64,000 nucleotides of DNA from Glossina fuscipes (Eukaryota; Arthropoda; Insecta; Diptera; Glossinidae), in the NCBI RefSeq assembly GCF_014805625.2, contig NW_023998431.1, positions 6,533,567-6,597,566 on the forward strand, in the 5' to 3' direction. A program made the position numbers and the translations under genes. The notes beneath the pieces are model-generated. The model saw only the letters and a list, made by a program, of their open reading frames with translations, made no database searches and was not told where the DNA came from. Position 1 is the first letter of the stretch. Every line of letters starts with the position of its first letter. Positions 49,790 through 62,800 of the stretch are shown piece after piece.

Positions 49790-52390
49790 ATTATCTCTTA
49801 TTTATAAAAACATTAGGGGACTAAATTCAACAATTCGCTCTACTTTCCTAAATTCAGTGAGCACGGAGTTTCCCTGTTTGGCCTTCACTGAAACTTGGTT
49901 AAAGTCTGATCTACTTTCGTCGGAACTCTTCCATAATTCATTTCAGGTTTTCAGAAATGATCGATTGTATCGCAATGGTGGTGGTGTTTTAATTGCCATT
50001 TTTGCGGCAATCCCCTACTATTCAATTGAATTTGCCACTACTCTCGCCATTCAAGCGATATTTCCTAATAAACACTTATATGTGAACTGCTCCTATATTT
50101 CCCCAAATTCCGATATGTCCATATATAAGAAACAGGCCGCCTTCATTTGCGCAGTGTCCTAGCAATCTAATCCTACCAATATAGTCATTGCGTTGGGTGA
50201 TTTCAATTTGTCTCAAGTCACTTGGTGTTACAGTGTTAGTTCTAGCTGTTTGATTCCTACTTCAACATCTGACGGAGCTGTTGTGTTCTTTAATGTCTTG
50301 ACTTGAACTATTCGATCATAATTTAATTCAATACAACGGTACCTCTAATTGCAATGGTAGACTGCTTGATCTTTGCTTTGCCAAATTTCCTGAAATTTGT
50401 GTTGGTCGTTGTCTTCGTTTTAGTTTACCTAACGATCCTTATCATCCAGCCTTGGATATTTCCTTTCATTAGAAGCATGATGGTTCGTTGAACTTCTATA
50501 ACGTTCCAAATTCAATTTTTTCAAATATATTTTATGATTTTCGTAAAATCGATGTTCCAATGCTAAAATCACATCTCCCGCATATTATGCTTGATTTTTC
50601 AGTTAGAAGTATTGATAGCTTACTGCTGTCGTTCTACAATATATTAAGTAAAGCTATTTCTGCATCCGTTCCGATCAAGCAGTCCCGTCCTCGAAGCAGG
50701 TGTCCCCCATGGCTTAATATGACAACTAAATACTACAAGAGTAGAAAGAACAAGCTTTTCAAAAAATTTTCGAAAAGTGGTTCTTCTTTTGACTATTTCG
50801 CTTACTCAGTGGCAAAGCATAGATTTATATTCCCTCAACCACCAATGTTATTGCAGATACCTTAAGTTTGTTAAATCCTCTCTATTTGCTAGTCCAAAAT
50901 ACTGTTTTAAGTTCGTTAATTCCAAAAGAACAATCTCCATGAATCCCTCGCATGTTGCTTTTAAAGGCTGTGAGCCCTCGGATGATATTGAAACATCAAA
51001 TCTCTTTGCGGAATACTTCCGACAAAACTTCTCGACTACTAATTTCAATTTATCAGCAAACTATCCATATCCGAAGACTAATTTGTTTTCAATCCCTAAT
51101 TTGGTTATATCTGAAAATAACGTTTTTGAAGGGTTGAGCTCTTTAAAATATAATTGTGCGCCTGGACCTGGCGGAGTTCCATCATGTGTACTTAAATCTT
51201 GCGCTGTTGAGTTATGTAGCGTTATCTCAAAGATTTTTAACCAGTCCTTGAATTTAGGTACTTTCCCTTTGCGTTGGAAGAGTACTTTCCTCATTCCTAT
51301 TCACAAAAGTGAAAGTAGACAACTCGTTAAGAACTACCAAGTTGAGTGTCTTGCCTAAACTGTTCGAGTAAATTGTGACTCAGCATTTGGCCTTTGCCAT
51401 TAATTCGTATATTTCTCCACACCACCATGGGCTTCGGGAAGGAAGATCTACGGTCACCAATTTGTTAGAATTTACTTCTCATGTTTTGAAGGCTTTTTCT
51501 AGAGGCTCTCGCGCTGATGTAACCTATAATGATTTAAGCAAAGCATTTGATTTGGTTAACCATAACTTACTTATTTTTAAACTCCAAGCCTCTGGCTTCC
51601 CTTTCTATTTAGTGAAATGAATAAGCTCTTACCTGAATGAATTCCCCGCGACATCTGGCGTACCTCAAGGCAACCACTTAGGTCCCATTTTATTTAGTTT
51701 ATACATTAATAATCTCCCATCGGTGATTAATCCCAGTCAGATCTTAATGTATGCTGATGATGTGAAACTGTTTTCTTTCTTCTCTGTAGAATCGAAATCA
51801 CATCAGCTTCAAAGTAACTTGAATAATTTGATTGCATGGTGCTCTTTGAATCTACTGAAACTAAATCTGAGTAAATGTAAGAAGCTTTCTTTCTTAAGAA
51901 GAAAGTCAGTCATTACTCAGTATTTCATAGATTCGCATAAGTTGGAGGACGTCGATTCGATCACAGATTTAGGCGTTCTATTTGACCATAGGTTACGTTT
52001 CAACTTGCATATTGAGCTCTCGATACGCAAAGCTAGGTCCGCGCTTGGTTTTATAAAACAGTGGTCCAAAGAGCTTCATGATCCCTACATTACGAAGAGG
52101 CTGTACATGTGTTTGGTTAGACCCATACTCGAGTATGCCTCTATTGTGTGGTCTCCTTCATATAGGTGCTATGTAGATTCAATAGAATCTGTTCAAAAGC
52201 AATTCTTGCTGTTTGCCCTTAGAAATTTGGGTTGGGATCCGATTAGTTCTCTTCCTCCCTATGAAAATAGGTTACTTGTGTTATCCTTACCGTCACTTGA
52301 GAAACGTCGATTTGTTCTTGGGGTTTCCTTCTTAATCAAAGTAAGAAATGGTACTATTGACTCGCCCGCATTATTTGGTGAGCTTTAATG
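49790..52390 (+). pseudogene. CR1-like LINE ORF2 (endonuclease and reverse transcriptase)
   Basis: This is the best preserved element of the window. Endonuclease: AFTETWLKSDLLSSELFH and VFRNDRLYRNGGGVLIAI (49857-50010; the T-E-T-W-L motif is intact), VIALGDFNLSQVTW near 50185-50225 in a shifted frame, LLDLCFAKFPEI, and DPYHPALDISF near 50435-50470. Linker: RCPPWLNMTTKYYKSRKNKLFKK. Polymerase: CAPGPGGVPSCVLKSC, FLIPIHKSESRQLVKNYQ (50777-51358); HHGLREGRSTVTNLLEFT and YNDLSKAFDLVNH (51375-51620), with motif A D-x-S-K-A-F intact; then after a stop SGVPQGNHLGPILFSLYINN and MYADDVKLFSFFS (51723-52388). The C-terminal domain runs to LFGEL. About five frame interruptions are needed, so it is inactive. 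A jockey-type assignment is the alternative. Confidence 0.82.
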
Positions 52391-52950
52391 TCCATAACAG
52401 CTTCTCTAGGCACTTTATCTTGATTAAGCTTACTCAATGCAAATATAATTACGAACTGTTTAACCCGCTCAGAGTTGTTTGCAGAAACCTATCTATCACT
52501 TATTCTCATTATCAGACTCTTTAAAGTCTATTAAAGGAACCTTGCTTAACATTTCATTCTTAATATCTCATTTTTTATCTAAAATAATATTGTATTGTAA
52601 ACGTGTCGGTTGCCAAGCTTATACATCTTTGCAATGGTGTAGCGGTTCACCTGCAACGTGGGTCTGTTCTTGTTGTGGCTGTGCTTCTGTGCTAGCTTTG
52701 TACTTGTTTTTTTTTTTTTTTCTTTTTTTTCTCTTTTTATTTTTTTGTACATGAACTATTATTTTTAACTTAATAATTTATTTTTAAACTTACTTTTTTA
52801 TTATTATTCTTCATTTTATTGTATACTAGTTTTAAAACAATAAGTATAAGATTTTCTATTAAGATGCACTGCATTCGACTGTAATTTTCTTTACTTGAAT
52901 TTCATGTATAAATGGGTAAAATAAAAAAAAATAAAAATAATTACATTTTT
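52391..52950 (+). other. CR1-like LINE 3' untranslated region and tail
   Basis: Coding traces continue briefly (RVGCQAYTS near 52600). T-rich sequence (52708-52747) follows, and the block ends with 'gggtaaaataaaaaaaaataaaaataatt' type A-rich repeats near 52915-52942, as expected for a LINE 3' end. Confidence 0.6.
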
Positions 52951-53456
52951 TGTCTTGTCTGATAAGAGTATTTTGAAAAGTTTTTATAATTACATAAAAA
53001 TGTAATTCCGACGCAGCCATGTGTCGATATCAGTCTTCTGGGCTACACCCCAGAGGGGACAGTACTCAATGAACTATTGCAATTTGTATAATAACCTATC
53101 AAGAGAGATTAGCATCATTGTATCATCAACAAATCAATTATAATCATCACGTGATCAGCATCAAGTTTTTTCCCTGTTATCATCTTTATTGTGGTTATCA
53201 ACTTGAAGCTCTTTAAAAGATTGTATTTTAAAAGCTCATAACGTTACTGGATAAAAAGTCTTATCATTTTTGGGCTTGACCCATTTTTCTTTTATACATC
53301 AATAAAAAAAAATGGTTTATATCAAAAACAAATAAAAAACATCTGCTACTTAACGACCTACAAAGTGAAATGATTTTACTGGTCTATGTGTTTCTATGGT
53401 CTTGTCCGCAATTCTTTTGCTAACTCTGTTAAAATAATTTTATTTTATTGTGAATA
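52951..53456. other. Non-coding stretch
   Basis: Nothing recognised. Confidence 0.5.
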
Positions 53457-53850
53457 GGAGGTTGGTGCATAATTATCAAGCGTTTCTAAATAACATTATT
53501 AGGCGTCTTTAACACACAAGGAAACAAAAAACTTCAACAGTAACACTTTTAAATGACTAATACGGAGCGTAGTCCCCATCTACTTCAATATGAGTGGTCT
53601 ACATTGAAATTGTCGGCCAGCATTGTCAAGTAGTAGTTGTCAAGCGTTTGTTCCCTTCCACGACTGCCAAAAGTGCCTGGTTGTCAATGCCACATTTGAA
53701 ACGGGGAAACCATTCCCTTCATAGCCTTCGTTAACTACGCCCTCGCCGAAAAGTTTGTTAAAATAGCGAAATTACTGTGCCGTTTTCCGTCCTTTCTCAA
53801 AGTGGTACACCATAATATGGTGAATATGAATATGATTATCAACACGCATT
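53457..53850 (-). mobile_element. mariner (irritans-type) fragment with one terminal repeat
   Basis: On the minus strand the transposase N-terminus reads HHIMVYHFEKGRKTAQ, a stop, FRYFNKLFGEGVVNEG (about 53750-53830). This is the first helix-turn-helix of mariner transposases, with F-G-E-G and N-E matching the family. It is followed by ALTTRHFWQSW and, in shifted frames, AVVEGNKRLTT and MLADNFNVDHSY (about 53590-53640), the A-L-V-E...L-A-x-x-F-N-V-D-H-S region. At the 3' side the plus strand at 53459-53483 reads AGGTTGGTGCATAATTATCA, close to the irritans-type inverted repeat (GGTTGGTGCAAAAGTAATTG). The catalytic part is deleted and no second inverted repeat was found. Confidence 0.72.
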
Positions 53851-56600
53851 CTTATACCCTAAAAGTAGAAGGATATCTTCATTCCTAAATTTAAAAGATT
53901 TTGAAAATTTTTATTAAAATATAGCACATCAAAGAAACGCCTAATACTTGGAAAATGTAAGCCTATTCTAAGCCTTCGGTTTACTCTTAGGTTAATAAAG
54001 AAAAAATTAGATTAATAAATCAATTAATCGACTCACAGGCTAGTTAAATGAAAGCAATTTCAATGCATTTCAAAAAATTTATGTTAAATTCCAGGAATGT
54101 AAATCTAATTATGAATTATTCGAACTCTATAAAAAAACCTAAATAATATGTATAACCGACGTGTTTTTATCGGCTATATTAAAGCCTCAACACTCACTCT
54201 TAATTTATAGAATGACATTGTTATCCTTGCTGCATAAACTTTGAGGTGAATCCATTGATACGCTTGCCAGAAGCGTTTTTGTCAGAAAGAATACATTTTT
54301 AGATAACTCAAGTGTGTTGAATTTCAATTTTGCTTACCGGTCCCAGCACATCCGTCTCTACTTATTGAAATCCTTGAAAACGCTACATGTTGGTTAATCT
54401 GTTTTGGCTAAATTTAATTATTCTGCAGATATATTTATCGCAATTATGTGTAAGCGATTTCTGTGTATCAACGTCAGCTAAGAAATTCACAACGATCATT
54501 CAATATTAATTTGAGAACAATCCTAATCGGAGAGATTAATAATAATACTCCAATGGCGTTGTGCTTCTTATGCCAGTTGCACCCCTAGATTGAGACGCAG
54601 CAGTTCTGAGATTATATTTAAATTCCTTGTTTTTTTAATAGAAAGAAACATTTTCTTTTTGTATTTTAGTGAGTTTATGTATAAGGCATTATGTCATAAT
54701 GTTATGTTATATGTAAGGCATTATGTCATAAACGAAAGGACAAGGGCAAGGAATCTCATTAATCGATGGTGGGTATATCAAGCCGCAAGACATTAGCTAC
54801 AAAAGCAAGAATGATACACGAACTAAATGAATTTCTTGACGATGTTGCGTATGTATCAATAGGCCAAATGAGACCATTTTCATTCTGCATTTCTGAATTG
54901 TCCCAATATATAGTACATTTTTTGCCAAAACTATACTAAAATATTCCCTTTTTCTAAAATTTAGCGTTTCTGATGAAATTTGCTCCTTTCCAAGCAAGAT
55001 CAATCAAAACTGAATGAGCCTGTTTTCAACTTTATATTCTACACTTTCTTACCAAGAGCAGCTCAGTATAATAAAATTATCAATTTTTACATACTATTTT
55101 AAATTTTCTCTATAAAATTGTTAAAAATTTTATAAGTAAACATTTACAGAGTGTTCAGTATATTTTTCCGAAAAAAAAAAAATTTCACATATACTTGGAA
55201 ATTTTTTAAATTTTCCATTGCAAGTTTCATCTAAAGCTTTTAATAACGATTTATTTGCTTACAGGTCCCGCGGTGTAATTTAACGGAAACTATGTCTCTA
55301 CTCTAAAAAAAAAGGGGGCGGAAACTATTATTCCTATATACATTGTTTGTTATCACAAACCGAGAATACGCAACAATATGAAATTAACGACAACATTTTT
55401 GCGGAATGTTTTTGAGTAGACGTATAAGCCATCCTCATTGGTTTAGTTTAATTAATTTCAAAGACCAAAAAAAAATAAAATAAAAATAGTAAAGTAAATC
55501 ACACAGCAGCCTCGCGAAGCTAATGCCTTTTTAATACTCTTCTTTTAAAACTATATACTAAACCTACACTACAAACACTTAAAAATAAGCCGCATCGGCG
55601 GGATCATAAGCATTCATTATTGAATATATAGAATAATTTGTAATAATGAATTCAACTTATCTTAAGCAAAAAGAAAATATTTTTAGCGGCAGACTAGTTT
55701 AAGGAATAAGCTAAGTGAACTTTCTAACGTTTGACAAGATGAAGTTCGCTTATAATCCGACCAATTAATATGTTTATTAAGAATTTGACCGAACACGTTT
55801 TGAGACATTTCATCATTAATATAGCATAAAAGGTTAAAGAAACACTATGAAACTAAAAATCTCATAAGTTTAAATTGCATTAAATAAATGCATGGCAAAA
55901 TTGACACTTGTTGTTAAACCTTTCTCTGCTTTTCTATTTCTTTAGCCAACGGCAGAGTAAAATATGCAGTTTTTAAGTGACTTCAAGAACATTGATATTT
56001 TCATTAATTTTGTAGTAGTTAGTCCAGCAGTTTTCATGAGAGTGATGAGCGGCATAAAAGTTCTGGACATAGAATATAATTTTACGTTCTTTCCGCTAAC
56101 TGCTGCGACATTAAATTCAGATTACGGGCGCACCTGCTCAATAGTTAAAATCCGCTTCACTTTCTGCTTCTGCCAAAACAGTCGTGCTTCGAGAGCAAAT
56201 ATTTTCTATCGGCTCCCATCATACACTTCATAATGGGCATATGGAGTCGATTACAAAGAGTAGAAAAGCCTGATACAGGATAGATGAGAAGATTAGTGTT
56301 CATTGGTTGCTTTTGCGGGACCATACTGCCATTAATCACCTTATATATGATATTGGAAAATTTCTTTCAATTTCTTTTCTTTCTTCATAATAGTAGCAAC
56401 ACACCGAAATTCACCGCATTATTGACCTTAAAATTATGCATAAATTAATTATTTTCGACGCCCATGATTTTTTTCTATCACTCCAATCTTTTGAGACGTT
56501 TGGAGCCCCAAGACGTTAGATAGAACCACATCTGAAATGCCGCGTAAAAAGCTCGTTGTTGTAAAAATTTTGTTGTAAAGACAAGTGCGAGAGGATTTGT
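53851..56600. other. Non-coding stretch left of betaCOP
   Basis: No gene recognised in 2.7 kb. Frames at 54590-54796 and 55964-56233 (plus) have no family resemblance. An 18-base direct repeat ('taaggcattatgtcataa') occurs at 54682 and 54714. Confidence 0.5.
54682..54731 (+). repeat. Two copies of an 18-base direct repeat
   Basis: The copies 'taaggcattatgtcataa' are identical and start 32 bases apart. The unit between them also contains related 'atgttat' sequence. Confidence 0.8.
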
Positions 56601-56612
56601 AGTAATTGTTGC

Positions 56613-56618
56613 TTTATT
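56613..56618 (-). terminator. Candidate poly(A) signal of betaCOP
   Basis: AATAAA on the minus strand, about 185 bases after the betaCOP stop codon. It is the first canonical hexamer that I see downstream in that orientation, so it would give a short 3' untranslated region. Confidence 0.5.
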
Positions 56619-56803
56619 TTATTCAATTATACATATCGACCATACATACGTAATAAGATTAACAACATATATGATTTCAGGTTTTCCATTTTCTTTTTCG
56701 TCTGTGTTCAAATTGTGTAAAATACTTAAACGCTAAAGCTTTGCAAAAAATAATAGTAAATAATAATATTATTGATGTTAGGAATGAGCAAAAAGAAGTG
56801 TGC

Positions 56804-59800
56804 TTAAGAGGCTTGTACAGCTAGTTTTTGTGATGAACTCATTTTATCGCCCAAACTTAAGGCCATACCCTGCAAATAGAAACGACGAAAATTAAAAAAG
56901 TACATTTAATTTTTTTTTCGTGAAGAGAATAGATAAAAAATGATAAGTAACCTCAACAGAACAATTTCTCTAACATATATATATGTATATATATATATAT
57001 ATATATATAAAATCACTTTCCACTATAATAAAGTCCATCCTACGCATGTATTTAAAATTGTGAATGATTTGTAAAAATAAACTTCGCTGACAATAAATAA
57101 GAATTTAAAATAATTAATTATAACTTATGACAACCATTATAACATGAGGAAATACAAGTTCATATAAATTAATTTACGTTATGGTAGCAGCCTGACAATG
57201 GCAGGACTCACTTAGAAAAAAAGGATAGGTGATGGTGTCTTATCACCCATATGAACAGTCTAATAAGCACTCTCCGTCGAGAAATGCGCCTGATGGGAGG
57301 CAGTGATGCTGTAATGTTTGGCAGTGCGAACAAATACCACTTTTTTTTTGTTTTTCATCCCCTGCTTTTGTCTATAATAATGGCAATCAAAAAACAAAAC
57401 ATGGGTAACAGGTAATATCATATTGCTGAAGAACTCAAAGTGGTTTTTGGGTCAAATGAATTTCTGCTGGGGAGTTTTAGAAGAATCTATTCATTTAAAA
57501 CTCCTCTAAAAAACCAGCAATTATCTGTAGAAAGTGACTATGTTCATTTAAAACAGTTTCCAAAAAAAACCCGTTTATCTGCCTTCATTCGAGTCGATCG
57601 CTGAGCAGATATGAGGCTGAGAGCGGTTCCAAAGCCTTGAATGCTTCTGCTAAGAAATTAGAAGTTTAGAATAGGGTTTTTGGAGTTAATCTCCATAATT
57701 TCGCGATAAGTAAAATGTAAAATGTGGGATTCCGTCGCTCTCCTTAAATAAAATCTTTGACGGAAGCGAATAAGAAAGCATATGCAAACATATCAGGGCA
57801 TATTTATGGTCCTGGAATTGCACATTGCAAAAATAAACAACATTCTAATGAATATATTTTTAATCTATACGGCAAGTAGCATAGCTGCGACAATTTTTCT
57901 TCTTTTCATTCGAATTTTTTACAATATAAAGGACATTCTGAAGAAAAGATTTACAAAAATTAATATTTTCATATATGTAGACTTCGCTAGCTGGAGGCAT
58001 ATAAATTAAATGATTTTTACATCCATCATCGAAGGATGAGGGGGGTATATTCACTTCTTCAAAACGTTTACAACACCCAGAAATAAGCACCAGAGACCCC
58101 ACAAAGTACATACATTCTCAATCAGCATCAAATCCTAAATCAATTTAAATATGTCCGTCTAACTCTCTGTCCGTATATGTAATGTCTGTTGTAAACATTG
58201 TTCTGGCCGCGAAAATTAAGCTAGCAAAATCGAATTTGGCAGAAATAGTGGAAGTTCATGCGCACAGGTTGGTATTGAAAATGGGCCAAATCGGTTGAAG
58301 GACACAACCACATCACCACGTAAACTGAGGATACCTCTGTCGAAGAGAATGGAAAATTGTTTTTTTTCTATAGCAAATAAATATATAAAAACTTGAACGC
58401 ATATTCTATGAGCGACGCTGCAGCATTTGTGCACAAAAATGAAAAAAATTTACAATGCCTACACAATATTGTAGTTTATGAAAATTGAATTCTTTTTTCA
58501 ATACTTTCATAACGCGCAGAAACCAGCTTCAAAAACTCCATAAAGTATAAACTTTTTTGAACATGTCCGCCTGTCCATCTGTCTGTTTGCGCAACTTTAT
58601 AGTAGTAGTGGTAAACATTCTCCCTTTAGCGAAAATGAAGATATCGCCTACAAACTTGCAAACAAACTTGGAATTGACCTAAACTTTTCAAACTTTTCGC
58701 CGCCACATGCCTCTACAATGAAAACTCTTATTTTGAAAATAGGAGACATCAACCTTATTTTTTTAACTGTTTTGCCTTTTTTTGGGGCTAAATGATGATG
58801 AATATAATAAATTCGGTTCCGGCCGAATTTATTTTCGTACTTTTTTTTTTATTTATTTTTAGATCCCAATTTGCGCCACTTACACCGCTTATGGCCGCCC
58901 CTTAGATTAAATGGCAATGTTCGCATTTACACAAAGTTTTCGTAATATTTTTTTTAATACAAGAATATATTCTTAACAACCGCTCTGAAAGGATGAACAT
59001 TCTATTAACTTTCCTTCTATCTCAATTATACAGTAAAACATATGTTTTTCTTTCCGAGCTGTTACAGTGTTGCGATCCTTTAACCTAAAAACATGTCTGT
59101 GTTGAAAAAAAATTTTTGGTTCTTCGAAACGCTTAATATCTGGATGAAGGTATATGATGAAATTTTTCTTTGCAAATCTACTCGACATAAAAGACGTTCA
59201 CAAGCTCCTTATAAGAAGATCTCCCTAGATGCCTGTATCGCCTTTTTAAAGTAGCAACGCAAAAAAAGACAGAGAACATGGCTCAATGACTTGAACCCGT
59301 GCATTCCTGGGGTCCTACTTTAAAAATATAACGTCGGCAAGAAGGTCTTTTTTTTAAAGGCGGCTGTTGCTATAGTTTCACACCGATCGTCGCATCCATC
59401 CTCCGACAGATTTTTAAATATTCTTAAATAAGTTAATATTAATAAACAAAAAGTAAAACTAACCTGACTCTTAGCGCGTATCCTAATATGTCCAGTTACC
59501 TTAGAATCAGGATCATCAATGGGCTTTTCAATGCTTAAATTGGCTAAAGCATTTTCACCAAAAATGGACCTGTTTTAGGCATAAATGTTTATTATAATGG
59601 AAACTGAAGACGTAATATAAAGCAAACTTACTTTGCATACATGTTAGCAGCCATAAAACCGCATTGACCCGATAAAGCTTTTTCGGGCGTTAAACATTTC
59701 ATGTTGGTGCTTTTAAGCAAGTGTTTTAAATATTCATGCAAATCGGTGAAGGTGGTATTAACAGTAACCTGCTCAACGTAATATCTTAAAAATTGTGTGT

Positions 59801-62800
59801 ACTGAAAGTTTCATAAGTAATCCTTTACCTTATTCTCCCATTCGAAATCTTGCCACATTTGCCGAAATTCAGTATCAGTACAAGAAGCCGGTATTATATA
59901 GTCCATAATGTCGATATGGGTTGTATTTAGCACAACCACATTAGTATTAATGGAAGTATCATAAACTAAATGGCAATGAGGGATAGTATTTATTTATTTA
60001 CGTATTGAATAAATTAGTTTTTAGCATATGTATGACGACCGGCGACGGACCGTGGGACCATATGCTCTTAAAAACAAAAAAGAGATTTAAGTCTTTTAAA
60101 GAAGCATAGACCTAAAGAGGCTTGTATGCTTGCAATAACATCATTTTATCATTTAGAGCTTGTAGTGTACTACGCAACTAATCAATATCCAAGATAGACT
60201 ATGCATTTAAAATTCGCGATCCAGTTAGCACGTCATTAAAGTGGCGAAATTTTGTTAGTAGTAGTTGTTTGCAACTTTAATTATGTTATGGATATTTAAA
60301 ACCATTTTTTCAGCTGGATCGCTTTACCCCATAATCTTGCTAATTTTACCTTGCATCACACTGTATTTTTCAATGTTTCAAAACCAGCACTTTGGTAAGG
60401 TCCTCTCAACATTTTCCTTAACCTTAACGGCAATGCATGACATGTCCATGTTAGCAAAACAATGGAGTTTGGGCTGAGAAGTCGACATTGCAGGTTTATG
60501 CTTTTCAGGGAGGTAGTCACGGTGGTTAAGCAGTCAGATCAATCTTCTAACATATTCCAGAGATCATTGTAACTTACTTTCAGAAAATTGAGATCAGAAA
60601 TACCAATTCTCCTGAATAGATCGAAATAAATCTACTCTTAATAGAAACTAAATGTGCTGGTATAAGTGATACTGTAAAATGCTGCACGACAGAATACACA
60701 AATGTATTGTTTTAGAAAATATTTCATTCATATTTGAATCTTGGAATGAATAATGTTACTTTGTTAAACAAATAATTGTTATAAAATATGTTATTGTGCG
60801 CGTATTTTTTATAGGCATCAGATTTATCTTAAGGAAAACTGCAAATTTTACATGTCTGTAGCATCACGCACAGAATACAGGTTTGGGACGATTCAGAATA
60901 GAATACTTCTCTAAAATATATGTAGTTTACACAGTTCTTAAATGTTCCTTCCTCGGAGTGCAAATATTTAAATAAAATGAATATATTCTTATTTTTCGAT
61001 ACCAAGAAAAAATAAGCTTTTTCTCCTTTGACAAACTTACCGATGTTACCAAATATAATACCATTTTCAGTTGAAGATACTTTAACATTAGCCTTAATAT
61101 TGCAAAAGTCGTGAGGAGCTAAAACAACGGACTGAGGTCTTTCCACCAATTTCAAATCCCCCAAAGTAGCTAATTCCAAAGTACAATTTTGCAAAGTATC
61201 ATCTGTAAGTAAATTATGATAGAGACAATAGTTAAAGTCAATAGATAGTCTTACTTGTCTGGTTAACAATCAAGACATCTAAAACAATATCGTATTGGTT
61301 GACATTGACGTAAGCTTCAGCATATACTGGATCCGAGAATCCCGTCAACTGCGTAACTTTATTTAATTTATTGTTGGGTGAAGAAACGTCACTTAAATTA
61401 TTTGATTTTGTGCCGGCCAAAGCTTGATTCAAACTCGACTCAAATACGTTTTCACCCAATTGATTTTCACGTCCATTTGATAACTGTGCGAAGACAACTG
61501 GATCATCTGGCTGTACTTTAGCAGTGGCTTTTTGTTTCTCCCTAAACACCCGCTGGTCCTCTTCGTATTGGGCATCTAACATTTTCCCCAACGCTTCACG
61601 GCAATAGCGCTCAAATACTTGCACGACATCCTTGGTGCGTTCGCTAAGTGTACGTAAGCAAATAAAAATGCGGTCAGTATCATCGTTGGTGATTGGTTTG
61701 TTCGTGAAACCAGATCTACCCAAATGTAAAATCGAGCTCATTATAAGCATCACGCGAGTGGTAAGACGATTTTGGGCTTTCTGTAATAATGGAAGTTTTT
61801 TAACTATGCATTTCAAAACCATAATTTAATGCGTACTGCGTCGTCTTCCAAATCAGCATAGCGTAAAGCCAGTTTGGTTAAAGTAGCCGAGAGTGCAGCA
61901 CCAATAAAGAAATCCCCTGCCATCAGATATTCGCGCAAAGGTGGGCGCTTTTCCTTTTTAGAAATCCTATTTAAGTTTTTAAAATTTTCCTCAATCTCTT
62001 TTACACTTTAATCACATTAAACTTACGGAGCTAAGCTGAAAGCGCTTTGAGTAGCGTAAGTGCCATCTGAAGTGACTTTACTGTTGTTGGTGTTCGTCTG
62101 GCTTGGTTGACTATTGTTGTTGCGGTGATTCATCATTTCTTCTTCTGTTTGGTCACCGGCTAAACGTCGTTGTTCCGCTTCCACCATAGGGACTTCGCCT
62201 AATGTTTGGATGATAACCTCGATAACTTCTAATACTTGGTTTTTGTCGTTCACGTACTCTCCTAAGATCCAAACAGCAGCCCGATGTATTTTAGATGATT
62301 TAATTTGTGAAAAAGCCTCTATCAAGTGTCCAATAATTAAATTGCGCAACGATGGAAATTTCTGTATAGCTTCACGTATAAAAATTAACACATCAGCTGC
62401 CGCCAATTCGTTGGTGTCGGACAAGAACTCCACCAATACTGGGATAACATTACCTGCTACATCAGGAAATTTAATAGAGCACGAATGTAATGTTCTTACT
62501 AATAGTTGACGATATTTGCCAGTATCCTCGTGTGCCACATTATGGGTTTTCGATACTTCTTTTTTCAACACCAACACCATTTCACTAATATTCCGCGATG
62601 AAACTAAATCCATAGCTAGATTCAAAGTTTTTCGACGAACCTCAATATCAGGAGCAGCCAACACACGCAGTATATCCATAACTAAATCTTGCATAACCTT
62701 TTCGATATTTTCGTTTTCCTTCATTGCTATCAAACGATCTAAGACAATTAGTTTAACATTGTTATCGCTTTCTGTAACTATTAATTCAATGTAACAACCA

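Noticed and set aside
57180..57345. Possible intronic snoRNA in betaCOP intron 8
   Set aside because: A 'gtgatgg' near 57229 is not a proper C box, and no D box or terminal stem pairs with it.
60265..60477. Hydrophobic 70-residue plus-strand frame in betaCOP intron 5
   Set aside because: No family match, no evident promoter or signal. AT-rich sequence easily gives such frames.
62210..62794. Plus-strand open frames of 92-99 codons
   Set aside because: Antisense shadows of betaCOP exon 2.
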